From contig CAZZHG010000007.1 of NCBI GenBank assembly GCA_964653655.1, positions 1-64,000 of the forward strand: a stretch of 64,000 nt of DNA. The letters are read 5' to 3'. How positions within the stretch are numbered: position 1 is the stretch's first letter; every line of letters begins with the position of its first letter. This stretch comes from CAZZHG01 sp964653655. Lineage in GTDB: Bacteria > Bdellovibrionota > FAC87 > UBA2466. The position numbers were made by a program, and so were the translations under genes. Below are positions 1-7,971 of the stretch, piece after piece. The notes beneath the pieces are model-generated. The model did no database searches and had not been told where the DNA came from. It saw only the letters and a program-made list of their open reading frames with translations.

Positions 1-712
1 AGCTGACGTAAGCGCCCTCGTCCGCGACGATGAGCGTGCGCTCGAACTGGCCCGTCTCGGCCGCGTTGATGCGGAAATACGTCGACAGCTCCATCGGGCA
101 GCGTGTGTTCTTCGGGATGAAACAAAACGATCCGTCGCTGAAGACCGCGCTATTGAGAGAGGCGTAGAAGTTGTCGGTATAGGGAACGACGGTGCCCAGA
201 TACTTCTTCACGAGCTCGGGGTGATTCTTCACGGCTTCCGAGAAGCTGCAGAAGATGACTCCCATCTCGCCGAGCTTCTTCTTGAAGGTGGTCGCGACCG
301 AGACGCTATCGACCACCGCGTCCACCGCGACGCCGGAAAGGCGCATCTGCTCCTCGAGCGAAATGCCCAGCTTCGAAAACATATTGCGAAGTTCCGGATC
401 GACTTCGTCGAGCGACTTCGGGCCGTCTTCCTTGCTCTTCGGAGCGGAGTAGTACGCGATGTCCTGAAAATCCACTTTCGGGTAATAGACGTGCTGCCAC
501 TTCGGCTCGACCATCTTTTGCCAGGCGCGGAACGCTTTGAGGCGCCATTCGAGAAGCCACTCGGGCTCGTCCTTCTTGGAAGAGATGAGGCGGACGACGT
601 CCTCGTTCAAACCTTTGGCGATCGTGTTGCTAGCGATGTCGGTGGTGAAACCGTACTGGTAATCCCGCTTGAGGGCCTCTTTGACTTCGGCATTGTGGGT
701 TTGGATTTTCAC
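1..712 (-). CDS. sufB: Fe-S cluster assembly scaffold SufB (partial, 5' end)
   Basis: The 237 visible codons match the N-terminal half of SufB, part of the SufBC2D scaffold that assembles Fe-S clusters in the cytosol. Recognisable segments are YGFTTDIASNTIAKGLNEDV near the N terminus, KKLGEMGVIFCSFSEAV and FIPKNTRCPMELSTYFRINA. The GTG start at 712 shares GTGA with the stop of the upstream Rrf2 regulator, so the two are probably translationally coupled. The gene runs off the left edge; the catalytic C-terminal half and the rest of the suf operon should lie outside. Identity is secure from sequence similarity recognised by eye. Confidence 0.95.
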   Translation of the reverse strand, partial: MKIQTHNAEVKEALKRDYQYGFTTDIASNTIAKGLNEDVVRLISSKKDEPEWLLEWRLKAFRAWQKMVEPKWQHVYYPKVDFQDIAYYSAPKSKEDGPKSLDEVDPELRNMFSKLGISLEEQMRLSGVAVDAVVDSVSVATTFKKKLGEMGVIFCSFSEAVKNHPELVKKYLGTVVPYTDNFYASLNSAVFSDGSFCFIPKNTRCPMELSTYFRINAAETGQFERTLIVADEGAYVS

Positions 713-1176
713 CGGCGGCTCCCTTCCCCCGAAGCCCGGGCGAAGACGCCCAGGGCCGCGGCCGTGCCGAAAGGCTGAACCATGTCTTTCAAAGTGAGCT
801 GTTCGAGGGCGCGGCGGATGGTGACCGAAATTTTTTGCCAGTTGTTCATGACGGGGCAATGCAACTCGAGGCCGCAGTTGTCCTGGCGGTGGCTGCTGCA
901 CTCAGTGAGCGCGATGGGGCCTTCGAGAACCTCGATGATCTTCGCGATGGAGATATTTTCCGCGGGCTGGCCGAGGCGGTAGCCTCCATTGACTCCGCGG
1001 TGAGAAAGCAGTAATTCTCCCCGGCACAAGGTCTTCAGGATCTTACTCACCGTCGGCAGAGGCAGCTTCGCTTCGCCGGCCAGATCGCGGGCCGTGAACG
1101 CTTTCGACTCCGGATGGGAGGCGAAATAAGACAGCAGGACGATCCCGTAGTCGGTCATTTTCCCAATTCGAATCAT
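709..1176 (-). CDS. Rrf2-family regulator of the SUF operon (IscR/SUF_reg type)
   Basis: A 155-residue winged-helix Rrf2 protein. The N terminus (MIRIGKMTDYGIVLLSYFA) and the DNA-binding segment LPTVSKILKTL are typical of the SUF-associated Rrf2 regulators. Three cysteines near residues 90-105, spaced C-x7-C-x5-C, could bind an Fe-S cluster, as in IscR (where spacing is C-x5-C-x5-C). It directly precedes sufB and overlaps it by 4 nt, so it probably senses cluster status and represses its own operon. I chose the ATG at 1176, preceded by AGAGG 8 nt upstream, rather than an upstream TTG at 1197, because family members start at this MIRIG-like motif. Confidence 0.9.
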   Translation of the reverse strand: MIRIGKMTDYGIVLLSYFASHPESKAFTARDLAGEAKLPLPTVSKILKTLCRGELLLSHRGVNGGYRLGQPAENISIAKIIEVLEGPIALTECSSHRQDNCGLELHCPVMNNWQKISVTIRRALEQLTLKDMVQPFGTAAALGVFARASGEGSRR

Positions 1177-1195
1177 ACTTTTAGCCTCTGATCCC

Positions 1196-1224
1196 AAGAT
1201 AGGACCAAACCAGTACTAATTCAA
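1196..1224 (-). promoter_or_regulatory. Sigma-70-type promoter of the suf operon
   Basis: On the minus strand a -35-like TTGAAT (1224-1219) is separated by exactly 17 nt from a -10-like TATCTT (1201-1196). Transcription would start near 1189, about 13 nt before the regulator ATG. Seen directly; promoter activity is inferred. Confidence 0.6.
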
Positions 1225-1232
1225 CCCTTTTT

Positions 1233-1248
1233 TTGACCCGGTGGTCAA
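1233..1248. promoter_or_regulatory. Perfect palindrome upstream of the suf promoter, candidate operator
   Basis: TTGACC and GGTCAA form a perfect 6-bp inverted repeat around CGGT, 8 bp upstream of the -35 box of the suf promoter. It does not match the classical IscR type 1 or type 2 consensus that I know, so the binding protein is unknown. Confidence 0.4.
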
Positions 1249-1297
1249 TGAAAATACCCTGTGGAGGCAAGGACTTAGCGGGCGAGGCGTTGGCTGG

Positions 1298-2194
1298 CTA
1301 TAGACCGAAGCGGACGTAAGCCTGAAAGAGGCCGGACGTCTGTCCGGTGGTCCAGACGAGGCCCGCGTCCGTCACTTCGGAGAGGTTGCCCGTCTCGTAA
1401 TACATGCCGAAGGTCATGAAGTCGGTCGCGGCCCATTCGAGCCACGGCGTGATCGTTATGGAAGGAATCCACTCCCCGCTTTTCGCCGCCTTCTCGCCGG
1501 CGTCGCGGAACTTCACGGTGGAGAGGTTGATGGGAATCCCGAGCGTAACCCTGGGAAACAAAGTGAACATCGGCTCCAGGATGAGACGGTTTTCGAAAAC
1601 CGGGTTCGCCTGCGTCTTGCCGTCCGAAAGCGTTCGCTCGGCGCGGTCATAGACGTGCAGGATCGGAACTTCGTAAAACCAGAAATTCACCGACTCGCTT
1701 ATTTTGCGGGTGAAGACGAAGTAGTTCCGGACGATCGTGACGAGACCGGCGTCCCGCTTCACCTGCTCCGTCGGAAAGTACACGCGAACCTGATCGTTGA
1801 AGGTGAACAGCTTGTCGTCCGACTCGCGGATCTTGAAGAAGTTCATCCGGATGAAACCGTCCTGCAGCACGGGCGTGACGTCGCCGGCGTCGGCGGCATT
1901 GCCGGTCTTCGAAATGTTCGTGTTGAAATCCTGAACGTAGGTGAGGGCGAACTTGTCGCTGAACTGAATGCCCGCTTCGATCGTGTTCTCGAGCTCGAAC
2001 AGCGTCTCAGACTGGTACCACGTCGGGCGGACGGTCACGAGGAGCAGCGGCTTCGCGCCGCCTTTCTTCGGTTCTTCCTTGCGGGTCGTTCGCAAAGCGT
2101 TGCCGCTCAGGCCAGGCGCTTTCGGGGCGCGGGCCCACGCCGGGGTCGCGGTCAGCACCGCGAAGAGGAAGAGAATGTGAAAACCTCTCAACAT
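1298..2194 (-). CDS. Predicted outer-membrane beta-barrel protein of unknown function
   Basis: 298 residues from the ATG at 2194, which begins a signal peptide (MLRGFHILFLFAVLTATPAW, then A-R-A). The mature protein alternates hydrophobic and polar residues in short strands (for example VTVRPTWYQ, FALTYVQDF, VNFWFYEVPI) and ends in AYVRFGL, with the aromatic near the C terminus typical of outer-membrane barrels. The frame is open upstream to 2308, but that would place a long polar segment before the signal peptide. I do not recognise a family. Pfam-type porin or DUF searches would decide; transport or scaffold roles are equally open. Confidence 0.65.
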   Translation of the reverse strand: MLRGFHILFLFAVLTATPAWARAPKAPGLSGNALRTTRKEEPKKGGAKPLLLVTVRPTWYQSETLFELENTIEAGIQFSDKFALTYVQDFNTNISKTGNAADAGDVTPVLQDGFIRMNFFKIRESDDKLFTFNDQVRVYFPTEQVKRDAGLVTIVRNYFVFTRKISESVNFWFYEVPILHVYDRAERTLSDGKTQANPVFENRLILEPMFTLFPRVTLGIPINLSTVKFRDAGEKAAKSGEWIPSITITPWLEWAATDFMTFGMYYETGNLSEVTDAGLVWTTGQTSGLFQAYVRFGL

Positions 2195-2327
2195 GCCGTC
2201 GGGTGAACTGTGCAATGCCAGGACCAGCCCGTATTCTGCTTGTTTCATGCGTGGCCGTGCACTTCGAGTGGCCGCGCGGACGTTACTCGTCACACTCTCC
2301 GTCTTCATTCTTTGCTATCCTTAGTAC

Positions 2328-3629
2328 ATGGGGGATAGGACGAGAGCCTGGCTGGTCTTACTGGGCCTACTGGCCGCGACGCCCGCTCTGGGGCTGCCGA
2401 AGTGGTGCGCCCTTCTGAACCGGGCCATGAACGGCTACAAGTACCACAGCATCTCCGCGGACGACTGGGCCCTGCGATACGGCAGTCAGTACGAAACGCC
2501 GGCGGCCGCCGCTTACCGCGAGCGCTACGTGACCGCGCCGGCCGAAGGGCATGAGGCGCGGCGCCTCGAAATTCTCCGCCGGACGAACCAGCTTCCCAAG
2601 GGCGCCCCGACCGAGCCCGAGCCGGCGCGCATCGTTAGAACCGCCGATACCCCGAAGCAACATGGTGGAGGGGGAGTCTACACGCGCGATTACGATCAGT
2701 ACGGCGATGCCTACGGCAGAGGGGTCGAGGGGCCGGGCACCTACCCTGAGCTCTCCCGTTACTTCAACGTGCCCCAATACTCCCCTCACCTGCCGGAAGG
2801 CGAAGCGCGATTCTTACGGGACGGGGAAAGAAACTTTCCCCGGACGGGCCTCACGGCGCAGGACTACCGCGATCTCGAGCCGCTTCCGCAGACGGATCCG
2901 CTGAAGAGCTATCTCGGGTGCAACCTCGTCCGCCTGTTCGGTCTCGACGGGGACAAGCCTCTTCCGAAATACAACCCCGTCCCCGAAGGCGAGTACCCCA
3001 CCAACAAGAATTATTTTCGCCGGGGCGACGGCACCTACTACATCTACGATTTTCCTCCCGGGCACGTGGGCTGGTGGGCCTTCGGAAAAACCAGCGTCCG
3101 CGATAACGAGACGATGCAGGACGGAATGAGAAACATCGTGGACGCTCTCGCCACCATCAAGAATCCCGCGGAGCGGGCGAAAGCCATCGAGTTTTACGTC
3201 GACAGCATCTTTCAGTTCCCGCAGGCGGGGCGAGAACGGGCGGCGAAACTTCAGCGGGAAAGCGTTGAAATCGCAAAAGCTTACGCGGCCGATCTGGCGA
3301 CTTTTCAAGGAGACAAGAAAAGCCTCGCCTTCCGCTTGGTCGCGGGAGCTTTGGGGGACGCCTCCTCCGCCCACGGCCCGCAACTCATCGAACGGTTTTC
3401 GGGCCCCGCGGGGGAGTTGGAGGGCTACTTCGCTTTTCCGTTGATGATGCTCGCCTATCACAAGCAAAGGGGCCACGACCGGTCTTACCCCGATGTCGTC
3501 GCGGCACTCGAAGGACGGATGGAGGCTTACCGGCTGGAAATGGCCAACCTACCGGCCGAGTTTTCCGGTGCTCCGGAAGATCTGGTCCGTGCCATGACGA
3601 ACATCGCGAAGGAAACGGCGAAGCGCTAG
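2328..3629 (+). CDS. Secreted protein of unknown function, Tyr/Pro-rich N-terminal half
   Basis: 433 residues with a signal peptide (RAWLVLLGLLAATPALGLP). Residues 35-200 are rich in Tyr, Pro and Arg and look extended or poorly folded; the C-terminal half (from about 250) looks helical and soluble. No motif that I recognise. The ATG has no ribosome-binding site, but TATCCT lies 6 nt upstream, as expected for a leaderless transcript. It is divergent from the beta-barrel gene and its stop overlaps the convergent VOC gene by 4 bases. Confidence 0.7.
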   Translation: MGDRTRAWLVLLGLLAATPALGLPKWCALLNRAMNGYKYHSISADDWALRYGSQYETPAAAAYRERYVTAPAEGHEARRLEILRRTNQLPKGAPTEPEPARIVRTADTPKQHGGGGVYTRDYDQYGDAYGRGVEGPGTYPELSRYFNVPQYSPHLPEGEARFLRDGERNFPRTGLTAQDYRDLEPLPQTDPLKSYLGCNLVRLFGLDGDKPLPKYNPVPEGEYPTNKNYFRRGDGTYYIYDFPPGHVGWWAFGKTSVRDNETMQDGMRNIVDALATIKNPAERAKAIEFYVDSIFQFPQAGRERAAKLQRESVEIAKAYAADLATFQGDKKSLAFRLVAGALGDASSAHGPQLIERFSGPAGELEGYFAFPLMMLAYHKQRGHDRSYPDVVAALEGRMEAYRLEMANLPAEFSGAPEDLVRAMTNIAKETAKR

Positions 3630-4042
3630 CGGTTGGTCAGCATGCCGTCTTTCGACGGGGCCTGGGTGACTTCCCACCGGTTGCCGTCGGGATCGAGAAA
3701 CAAGAAACTCTTTTCGCCCCACGGATGATCTTTCGGGGGGCCGCTCACTTCCACCGTCCCCACTTCTTCCGTCGGTAAATCCAGCAAGCGAACGTAGAAC
3801 TCGTCGACGTTCTTCACGGTGATTCCAAAACCCGCGGCTCCCCTCGCCCCTTCCGCGCGAAAGTACTTCGCCGCTTTGCCGGTCGGTTTGAAGAACGCGA
3901 TACGGAAGCGGCTGGGCAGAACGAACTCGGTGAACTCCGTGTTGGCGAAATGGGGTTTCACGTCGAAGACCCGCTCGAAAAACGCCGCGAGCCGGGGGAC
4001 GTCGGCGGTAGCCACCACGAGATGGGAACAAGCCAGAATCAT
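3626..4042 (-). CDS. VOC-superfamily (glyoxalase-like) protein
   Basis: 138 residues with the beta-alpha-beta-beta-beta repeats of the vicinal oxygen chelate fold: an N-terminal SHLVVATADVPRLAAFFERV and a C-terminal FLFLDPDGNRWEV strand. FLDPDGN is the hallmark of glyoxalase, bleomycin-resistance and dioxygenase-like VOC proteins. The substrate cannot be read from the sequence. Upstream, TAGAGT lies 6 nt from the ATG with a run of C between, suggesting a leaderless mRNA. Convergent with and overlapping the previous gene by 4 bases. Confidence 0.85.
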   Translation of the reverse strand: MILACSHLVVATADVPRLAAFFERVFDVKPHFANTEFTEFVLPSRFRIAFFKPTGKAAKYFRAEGARGAAGFGITVKNVDEFYVRLLDLPTEEVGTVEVSGPPKDHPWGEKSFLFLDPDGNRWEVTQAPSKDGMLTNR

Positions 4043-4111
4043 GGGGAAACTCTACCCGAGCTGGACCCGAAAGGGAAAAACCGCTAGAAGGCGTCGGTGA
4101 GCCTTCCCCCC

Positions 4112-4945
4112 ATGGCAGAAAGGACCCGCCACCTCATCGTCGAGAAACCGACGAGCCTTTCGTCGTTGCTGAAATCCGAGCTCGGGATCGAGCCTTCCCG
4201 CACCGCGGAGCTTCTGCGCTGGGGCGCCGTCTACCTGAACAAGATCCGTCTTACCGAAGACCGTCCTCTCAAGCGGGAAGACTACGTCCGCGTGCACCTG
4301 CAGCCGCGCCGGTTCCCCGCGGCCGATCTCGACTGGCTTGCCCGCGTCGTCGCCCACAACGAAGACTTTATCCTCGTGAACAAGCCGCCGGAGGTCCCGG
4401 TGCCGCCCACTCTCGATAATCTCCACGAGAACGTGCTCACCTGCGTGGCGAAAGCCGTGGGAACGAAATTGTGGATCACCCATCGGCTCGATTTGCCGAC
4501 CCAAGGGCTACTCATGCTGGCCCGCTCCACCCGGTTTCAGTCTCTCTTCAATAAGTGGCTGAACGAGGGCCGCGTCGAAAAGTATTACCGCGCCCTCACC
4601 GCCGCGCCCGTGCCGGCCGGCCCGCACGTCCATTGGCAAAAGTTCGATAAGGCCGCGCCGAAGATCGTATCGAAGGAACCCGTGGAGGGCTGGTACCGCT
4701 GCGAGCTGGAGGTGCTTTCTAACCGGCCCCATGAGGAAGGAAACGAAGTGACGTTGAGGCTCCTAACCGGGCGCACCCACCAGATCCGATGTCAGCTCGC
4801 CGACGTCGGCGCTCCGCTTCTGGGAGATCCTCTCTACGGCGGCCCCAAGCGGCAAAACGGACTTGCGCTGCAAGCTTTCCGTCTGAGGCTTCCGGACCGC
4901 CAGACGAACGGCCATTTCGAGTTCGAGTTGCCCGCCCCCTGGTGA
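4112..4945 (+). CDS. RluA-family 23S rRNA/tRNA pseudouridine synthase
   Basis: Converts specific uridines of rRNA or tRNA to pseudouridine. The catalytic-loop motif THRLDLPTQGLLMLA is the RluA signature (catalytic Asp in HRLD), and TGRTHQIRCQLADVGAPLLGD is the conserved C-terminal motif. Residues 1-75 look like an S4-type RNA-binding domain. 277 residues from the ATG at 4112; an in-frame GTG at 4097 would add five residues. The start is preceded by six C residues and lacks a clear ribosome-binding site. The exact target nucleotide (RluA, RluC or RluD-like) cannot be assigned. Confidence 0.92.
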   Translation: MAERTRHLIVEKPTSLSSLLKSELGIEPSRTAELLRWGAVYLNKIRLTEDRPLKREDYVRVHLQPRRFPAADLDWLARVVAHNEDFILVNKPPEVPVPPTLDNLHENVLTCVAKAVGTKLWITHRLDLPTQGLLMLARSTRFQSLFNKWLNEGRVEKYYRALTAAPVPAGPHVHWQKFDKAAPKIVSKEPVEGWYRCELEVLSNRPHEEGNEVTLRLLTGRTHQIRCQLADVGAPLLGDPLYGGPKRQNGLALQAFRLRLPDRQTNGHFEFELPAPW

Positions 4946-4962
4946 GCGGCTAACTTACCCCC

Positions 4963-5463
4963 ATGAAACGTCCCGATTGCATCCGTCATTACACGGAACT
5001 CCAGGAAGAATGGCCCGGCCGATACCGCGGCCACGACGAATCGCTCAGCCGGGGCGCGCCACTGGGCCGCGCTTTGGGTCTGAAGCGAATCGGCATCCAC
5101 CACGAAACGCTTCCCCCCGGTCGCCGCACCTCGTGGCCCCACGCGGAAAGCGCGGAAGAGGAATTCGTCTACGTGCTCGAGGGAAATCCTCACGCCTGGA
5201 TCGACGGCCACCTTTATGAGCTTCGGCCCGGCGACGCCGTCGGGTTTCCCGCCGGCACCGGCGTGTGCCACACGTTTCTCAATAACTCCGCCGTGGAGGT
5301 CCGCCTGCTCGTCGTCGGCGAAGCGAACCGCGCGGACAACAAAATCTTTTACCCCCTCCATCCGGAACGTCGGTCCTGGAGGGAGGAGAGCTGGTGGGAC
5401 GACGTCCCGAAGCGCCCAATGGGCCCTCACGACGGCAAACCCAAGATCGGAGACTCGAAGTGA
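4963..5463 (+). CDS. Cupin-domain protein
   Basis: 166 residues with one cupin barrel (about residues 40-125): HAESAEEEFVYVLEG is cupin motif 1 and PAGTGVCHTFLNNS is motif 2. Similar stand-alone cupins of the COG3837 type are of unknown function; sugar isomerase, dioxygenase or binding roles are possible. TAACTT lies 6 nt before the ATG with five C between, again leaderless-like. The TGA stop overlaps the GTG start of the glutaredoxin gene, so the two are probably co-translated. Confidence 0.85.
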   Translation: MKRPDCIRHYTELQEEWPGRYRGHDESLSRGAPLGRALGLKRIGIHHETLPPGRRTSWPHAESAEEEFVYVLEGNPHAWIDGHLYELRPGDAVGFPAGTGVCHTFLNNSAVEVRLLVVGEANRADNKIFYPLHPERRSWREESWWDDVPKRPMGPHDGKPKIGDSK

Positions 5464-5711
5464 AAACCGTCACCGTCTACACGACCGCCTATTGCCCTTA
5501 CTGCGTACGCGCCAAGAGTTTTCTCCAGGGCGAAGGCATTCCCTTCACCGAAGTGAGCCTCGAGGGTAAGCCCGAGGAGATGAAAGCTCTGAAAGAGCGC
5601 ACCGGCCTTCGCACGGTGCCGCAGATCTTTTTCGGTGAGGAGCTGATCGGCGGCTGTGATGATTTGCTAGCCCTCGGCCGTAGCGGTAAGCTGAAGGACA
5701 AGCTCGCCTAA
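5460..5711 (+). CDS. Glutaredoxin (dithiol, CPYC)
   Basis: 83 residues with the thioredoxin fold of glutaredoxins: active site TTAYCPYCVRAK, the cis-proline motif RTVPQIFF and the glutathione-binding GGCDDL. It reduces protein disulfides or glutathione mixed disulfides in the cytosol. GTG start at 5460 overlaps the cupin stop as GTGA. Length and motifs match grxC-type proteins; the symbol is withheld because paralogues are not distinguishable here. Confidence 0.93.
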   Translation: MKTVTVYTTAYCPYCVRAKSFLQGEGIPFTEVSLEGKPEEMKALKERTGLRTVPQIFFGEELIGGCDDLLALGRSGKLKDKLA

Positions 5712-5719
5712 TCCATTTA

Positions 5720-6412
5720 ATGAAGGCCACTTTCGAAATCTTGACCGGCAGGACCGATACTCACGTAACGCTGCTGGCCGACGGAAAGACTCGCCTTCAC
5801 AAAGACGTACTCAAGGATTTTGCCCGCCTCGAAGAAAAAGCCGCGCAAGACGGCTTTCCTTTGAAGGTCGTCAGCTCCTTCCGCGACTTCGCGACTCAGC
5901 TTCGGATCTGGAACGAAAAGGCCGAGGGCAAGCGCCAGCTTCTCGACGATAAAGGAGCGCCGCTGGAATTCGCGAAACTCAAGCCCGAGAACGTAGTGTC
6001 CGCCATCCTCCGATGGTCCGCGCTTCCCGGAACGAGCCGCCATCATTGGGGCACGGACTTCGACGTGGTGTGCGCTTCGGCAATTCCGGAAGGTTACCAG
6101 GTACAGCTGACGCCGGCGGAAGTCGCGCCAGGCGGCGTCTTCGAAGACTTCGGTCGATGGCTCGACGAAACTTTGCCCTATGCGGGCTTCTACCGCCCTT
6201 ATGCCCAGGAGCTGGGCGGCGTCAGCCCGGAGTGGTGGCATCTAAGCTACGCTCCCCTCGCTCAGGCTTTCCGCGCCGCTTTCACCGAAGCGGTCTTGAA
6301 GAAATCCGTCGAGCAGTCCGATCTCCGCTTGAAGGAAATCGTAACGGCAAGATTGCGCAACATTTTCGAGACCTACGTCGACAACGTCACCGATCCCCCA
6401 AAGGAGTCCTGA
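5720..6412 (+). CDS. M15-family (VanY/DacY-like) D-Ala-D-Ala carboxypeptidase
   Basis: 230 residues. Zinc-peptidase motifs of family M15B are present: SRHHWGTDFD (S-x-H-x-x-G-x-x-x-D) and EWWHLSY (E-x-W-H). Members trim the terminal D-Ala of peptidoglycan stem peptides. No signal peptide is visible at the ATG at 5720 (MKATFEILTGRTDTH), so export by a standard Sec signal is doubtful. Lies 8 nt after the glutaredoxin and 1 nt before the peroxiredoxin gene, so probably one transcript. Confidence 0.87.
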   Translation: MKATFEILTGRTDTHVTLLADGKTRLHKDVLKDFARLEEKAAQDGFPLKVVSSFRDFATQLRIWNEKAEGKRQLLDDKGAPLEFAKLKPENVVSAILRWSALPGTSRHHWGTDFDVVCASAIPEGYQVQLTPAEVAPGGVFEDFGRWLDETLPYAGFYRPYAQELGGVSPEWWHLSYAPLAQAFRAAFTEAVLKKSVEQSDLRLKEIVTARLRNIFETYVDNVTDPPKES

Positions 6413-6413
6413 A

Positions 6414-6899
6414 ATGGAAGGCACCGGAACGGTAATGGGTAAGTTGGCTCCGGATTTTTCGCTCGCGGACGCCGAAGGTGCGTCTCATACGCTCTCCGAA
6501 TATTGCAAGAAGGGTCCGGTGGTCGTCGCCTTCTATCCGGGCGACTTCACTCTCGTCTGCACCAAGCAACTTTGCAGCTACCGGGACAATCTGGAGGGCT
6601 TCGGCAAGTACGGCGTGCAAATACTTGGGATCAGCGCCAACCCTCCCGAGCAGCACAAGAAATTCGCCTCCAAATACGCCTTCCCGTTTCCCCTTCTCAC
6701 CGATCCGGGCAGAGAGGTCGCCAAGCAATTCGGCTGCACGAGCGCGTGGATGCTCAACCGAGTCAGCCGCGCGGTTTTCATCCTCAATCAGAAGCGGATG
6801 ATTCTCTATCGCTACGTGGAACCGACCATCCTCACGCACCGAAGCGCCGACGAGTTGATTGGAATTCTCGGCGACTTGAAGGGCGCGAAGCTTATTTAG
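6414..6899 (+). CDS. Peroxiredoxin (AhpC/TSA, Bcp-like)
   Basis: 161 residues. PGDFTLVCTKQLC contains the peroxidatic cysteine in the F-T-x-V-C-T context; a second Cys five residues later could resolve the disulfide as in Bcp-type enzymes. Reduces hydroperoxides, probably using thioredoxin or the nearby glutaredoxin. AAGGAG sits 7 nt before the ATG at 6414, a clear ribosome-binding site. The stop overlaps the convergent MetE-like gene by 8 bases. Confidence 0.92.
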   Translation: MEGTGTVMGKLAPDFSLADAEGASHTLSEYCKKGPVVVAFYPGDFTLVCTKQLCSYRDNLEGFGKYGVQILGISANPPEQHKKFASKYAFPFPLLTDPGREVAKQFGCTSAWMLNRVSRAVFILNQKRMILYRYVEPTILTHRSADELIGILGDLKGAKLI

Positions 6900-7971
6900 A
6901 CTTAATCAGCGCGGCGAGGCCGGTAAGCTCGCCGAGGATCGCTTCCGCGTCCTCGATGCTTTGCAAGGCAAGGCCGCAGGCCGGCGTGTAGATGGCCGAT
7001 GCGAGAATCTGATGAACGAGCTCGGGATCCTTTCCAAGCTGGGCATCGAACGTCTCGAGCAGATGCTCCAGAAGAAGCTCGGGGCGGTGAGAGCGGATCT
7101 TCACCGCGTGAACTCCGGTCGGAACCGCGCCTAAAGAGAGCCTTCCGCCTCCAACTATGAATTTCTTCAAAGCTTCCTGCTGGGTCAGAAGCAGGTTGAG
7201 CGAAAGATTCGTGTCGATGGAAAGCACGTCGAGGGGCAGCGAAAGAATCGCGCCCCAATCCGTATTGCTGCAGCAGTGAATTCCGACGAGGGCCCGCTCC
7301 TTGCGAAGCGTCTGCAGAAAAAGCCTGAGCTCCTGGAGCGCCATCGCGTGCCTGGGGTTCTTCCACGAAAAACCGTAGAAGCCCGGCTCGTCCAAATAGA
7401 TCATCGGCTGCGCGCCGGTGGCCCGTACCCGGCGGCACATGGCGATGGCACGGGCCAGAACCAGTCGGAACACCTGCGTTCCGACTTCCGGATTCCGGTC
7501 GGCGAATCCGCCGTCGGTGAACCGAAGGGCCCACTGGGTGGTCATCGGGCCTGAAATCTGAATCTTGGCGAGAGGGATTTTCCGCTCTTCCAGCTCGTAC
7601 AAAAACGGGTTCCAGCAGCTCCAGTACTCCGGCGACGGCTCGAAACTTTGAAAGGCGTCGGAACGGATTTCTCCGTCGAGAAAAGCCGTTTCGAGTTTTC
7701 CCGCCAGAGCATTCGCGCCCTTGTTCCAGGCGGCGAGATCGAGGGTGACGTAGCCCGCGTCGCCTTCCACCACTCCGGGCATCCCCTCCACGGCTTGGGC
7801 GACCATGAACTCCTTAGGGTTTCGGATGGGCACCTGAGGCAGAAACGGAATGGTCAGGCTGAAAGAGAAGTTCATCGCCGCGTCGACGAAGGCGTGGGGC
7901 AGGCTTCCGATGCCGGTCGTGAGCGTTCCCTGAGGCGCCGCCTGCCAGAGTCTCGAATGAGCCGTCGTCAC
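6892..7971 (-). CDS. Core-MetE-like methyltransferase (B12-independent methionine synthase C-terminal-domain family)
   Basis: 359 residues corresponding to the C-terminal catalytic domain of MetE without the N-terminal domain. Zinc-ligand motifs of MetE are visible: GIHCCSNTDW (His-x-Cys) and TPACGLALQS near the end (last Cys). YLDEPGF matches the conserved substrate loop. The GTG start at 7971 overlaps the metH TGA (GTGA), so it is the second gene of a metH operon. Core-MetE proteins are known to use methyl donors other than 5-methyl-THF polyglutamate; a role beside a full-length MetH is not obvious. UROD-like or other methyltransferase activity is the alternative. Confidence 0.82.
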   Translation of the reverse strand: MTTAHSRLWQAAPQGTLTTGIGSLPHAFVDAAMNFSFSLTIPFLPQVPIRNPKEFMVAQAVEGMPGVVEGDAGYVTLDLAAWNKGANALAGKLETAFLDGEIRSDAFQSFEPSPEYWSCWNPFLYELEERKIPLAKIQISGPMTTQWALRFTDGGFADRNPEVGTQVFRLVLARAIAMCRRVRATGAQPMIYLDEPGFYGFSWKNPRHAMALQELRLFLQTLRKERALVGIHCCSNTDWGAILSLPLDVLSIDTNLSLNLLLTQQEALKKFIVGGGRLSLGAVPTGVHAVKIRSHRPELLLEHLLETFDAQLGKDPELVHQILASAIYTPACGLALQSIEDAEAILGELTGLAALIKSK

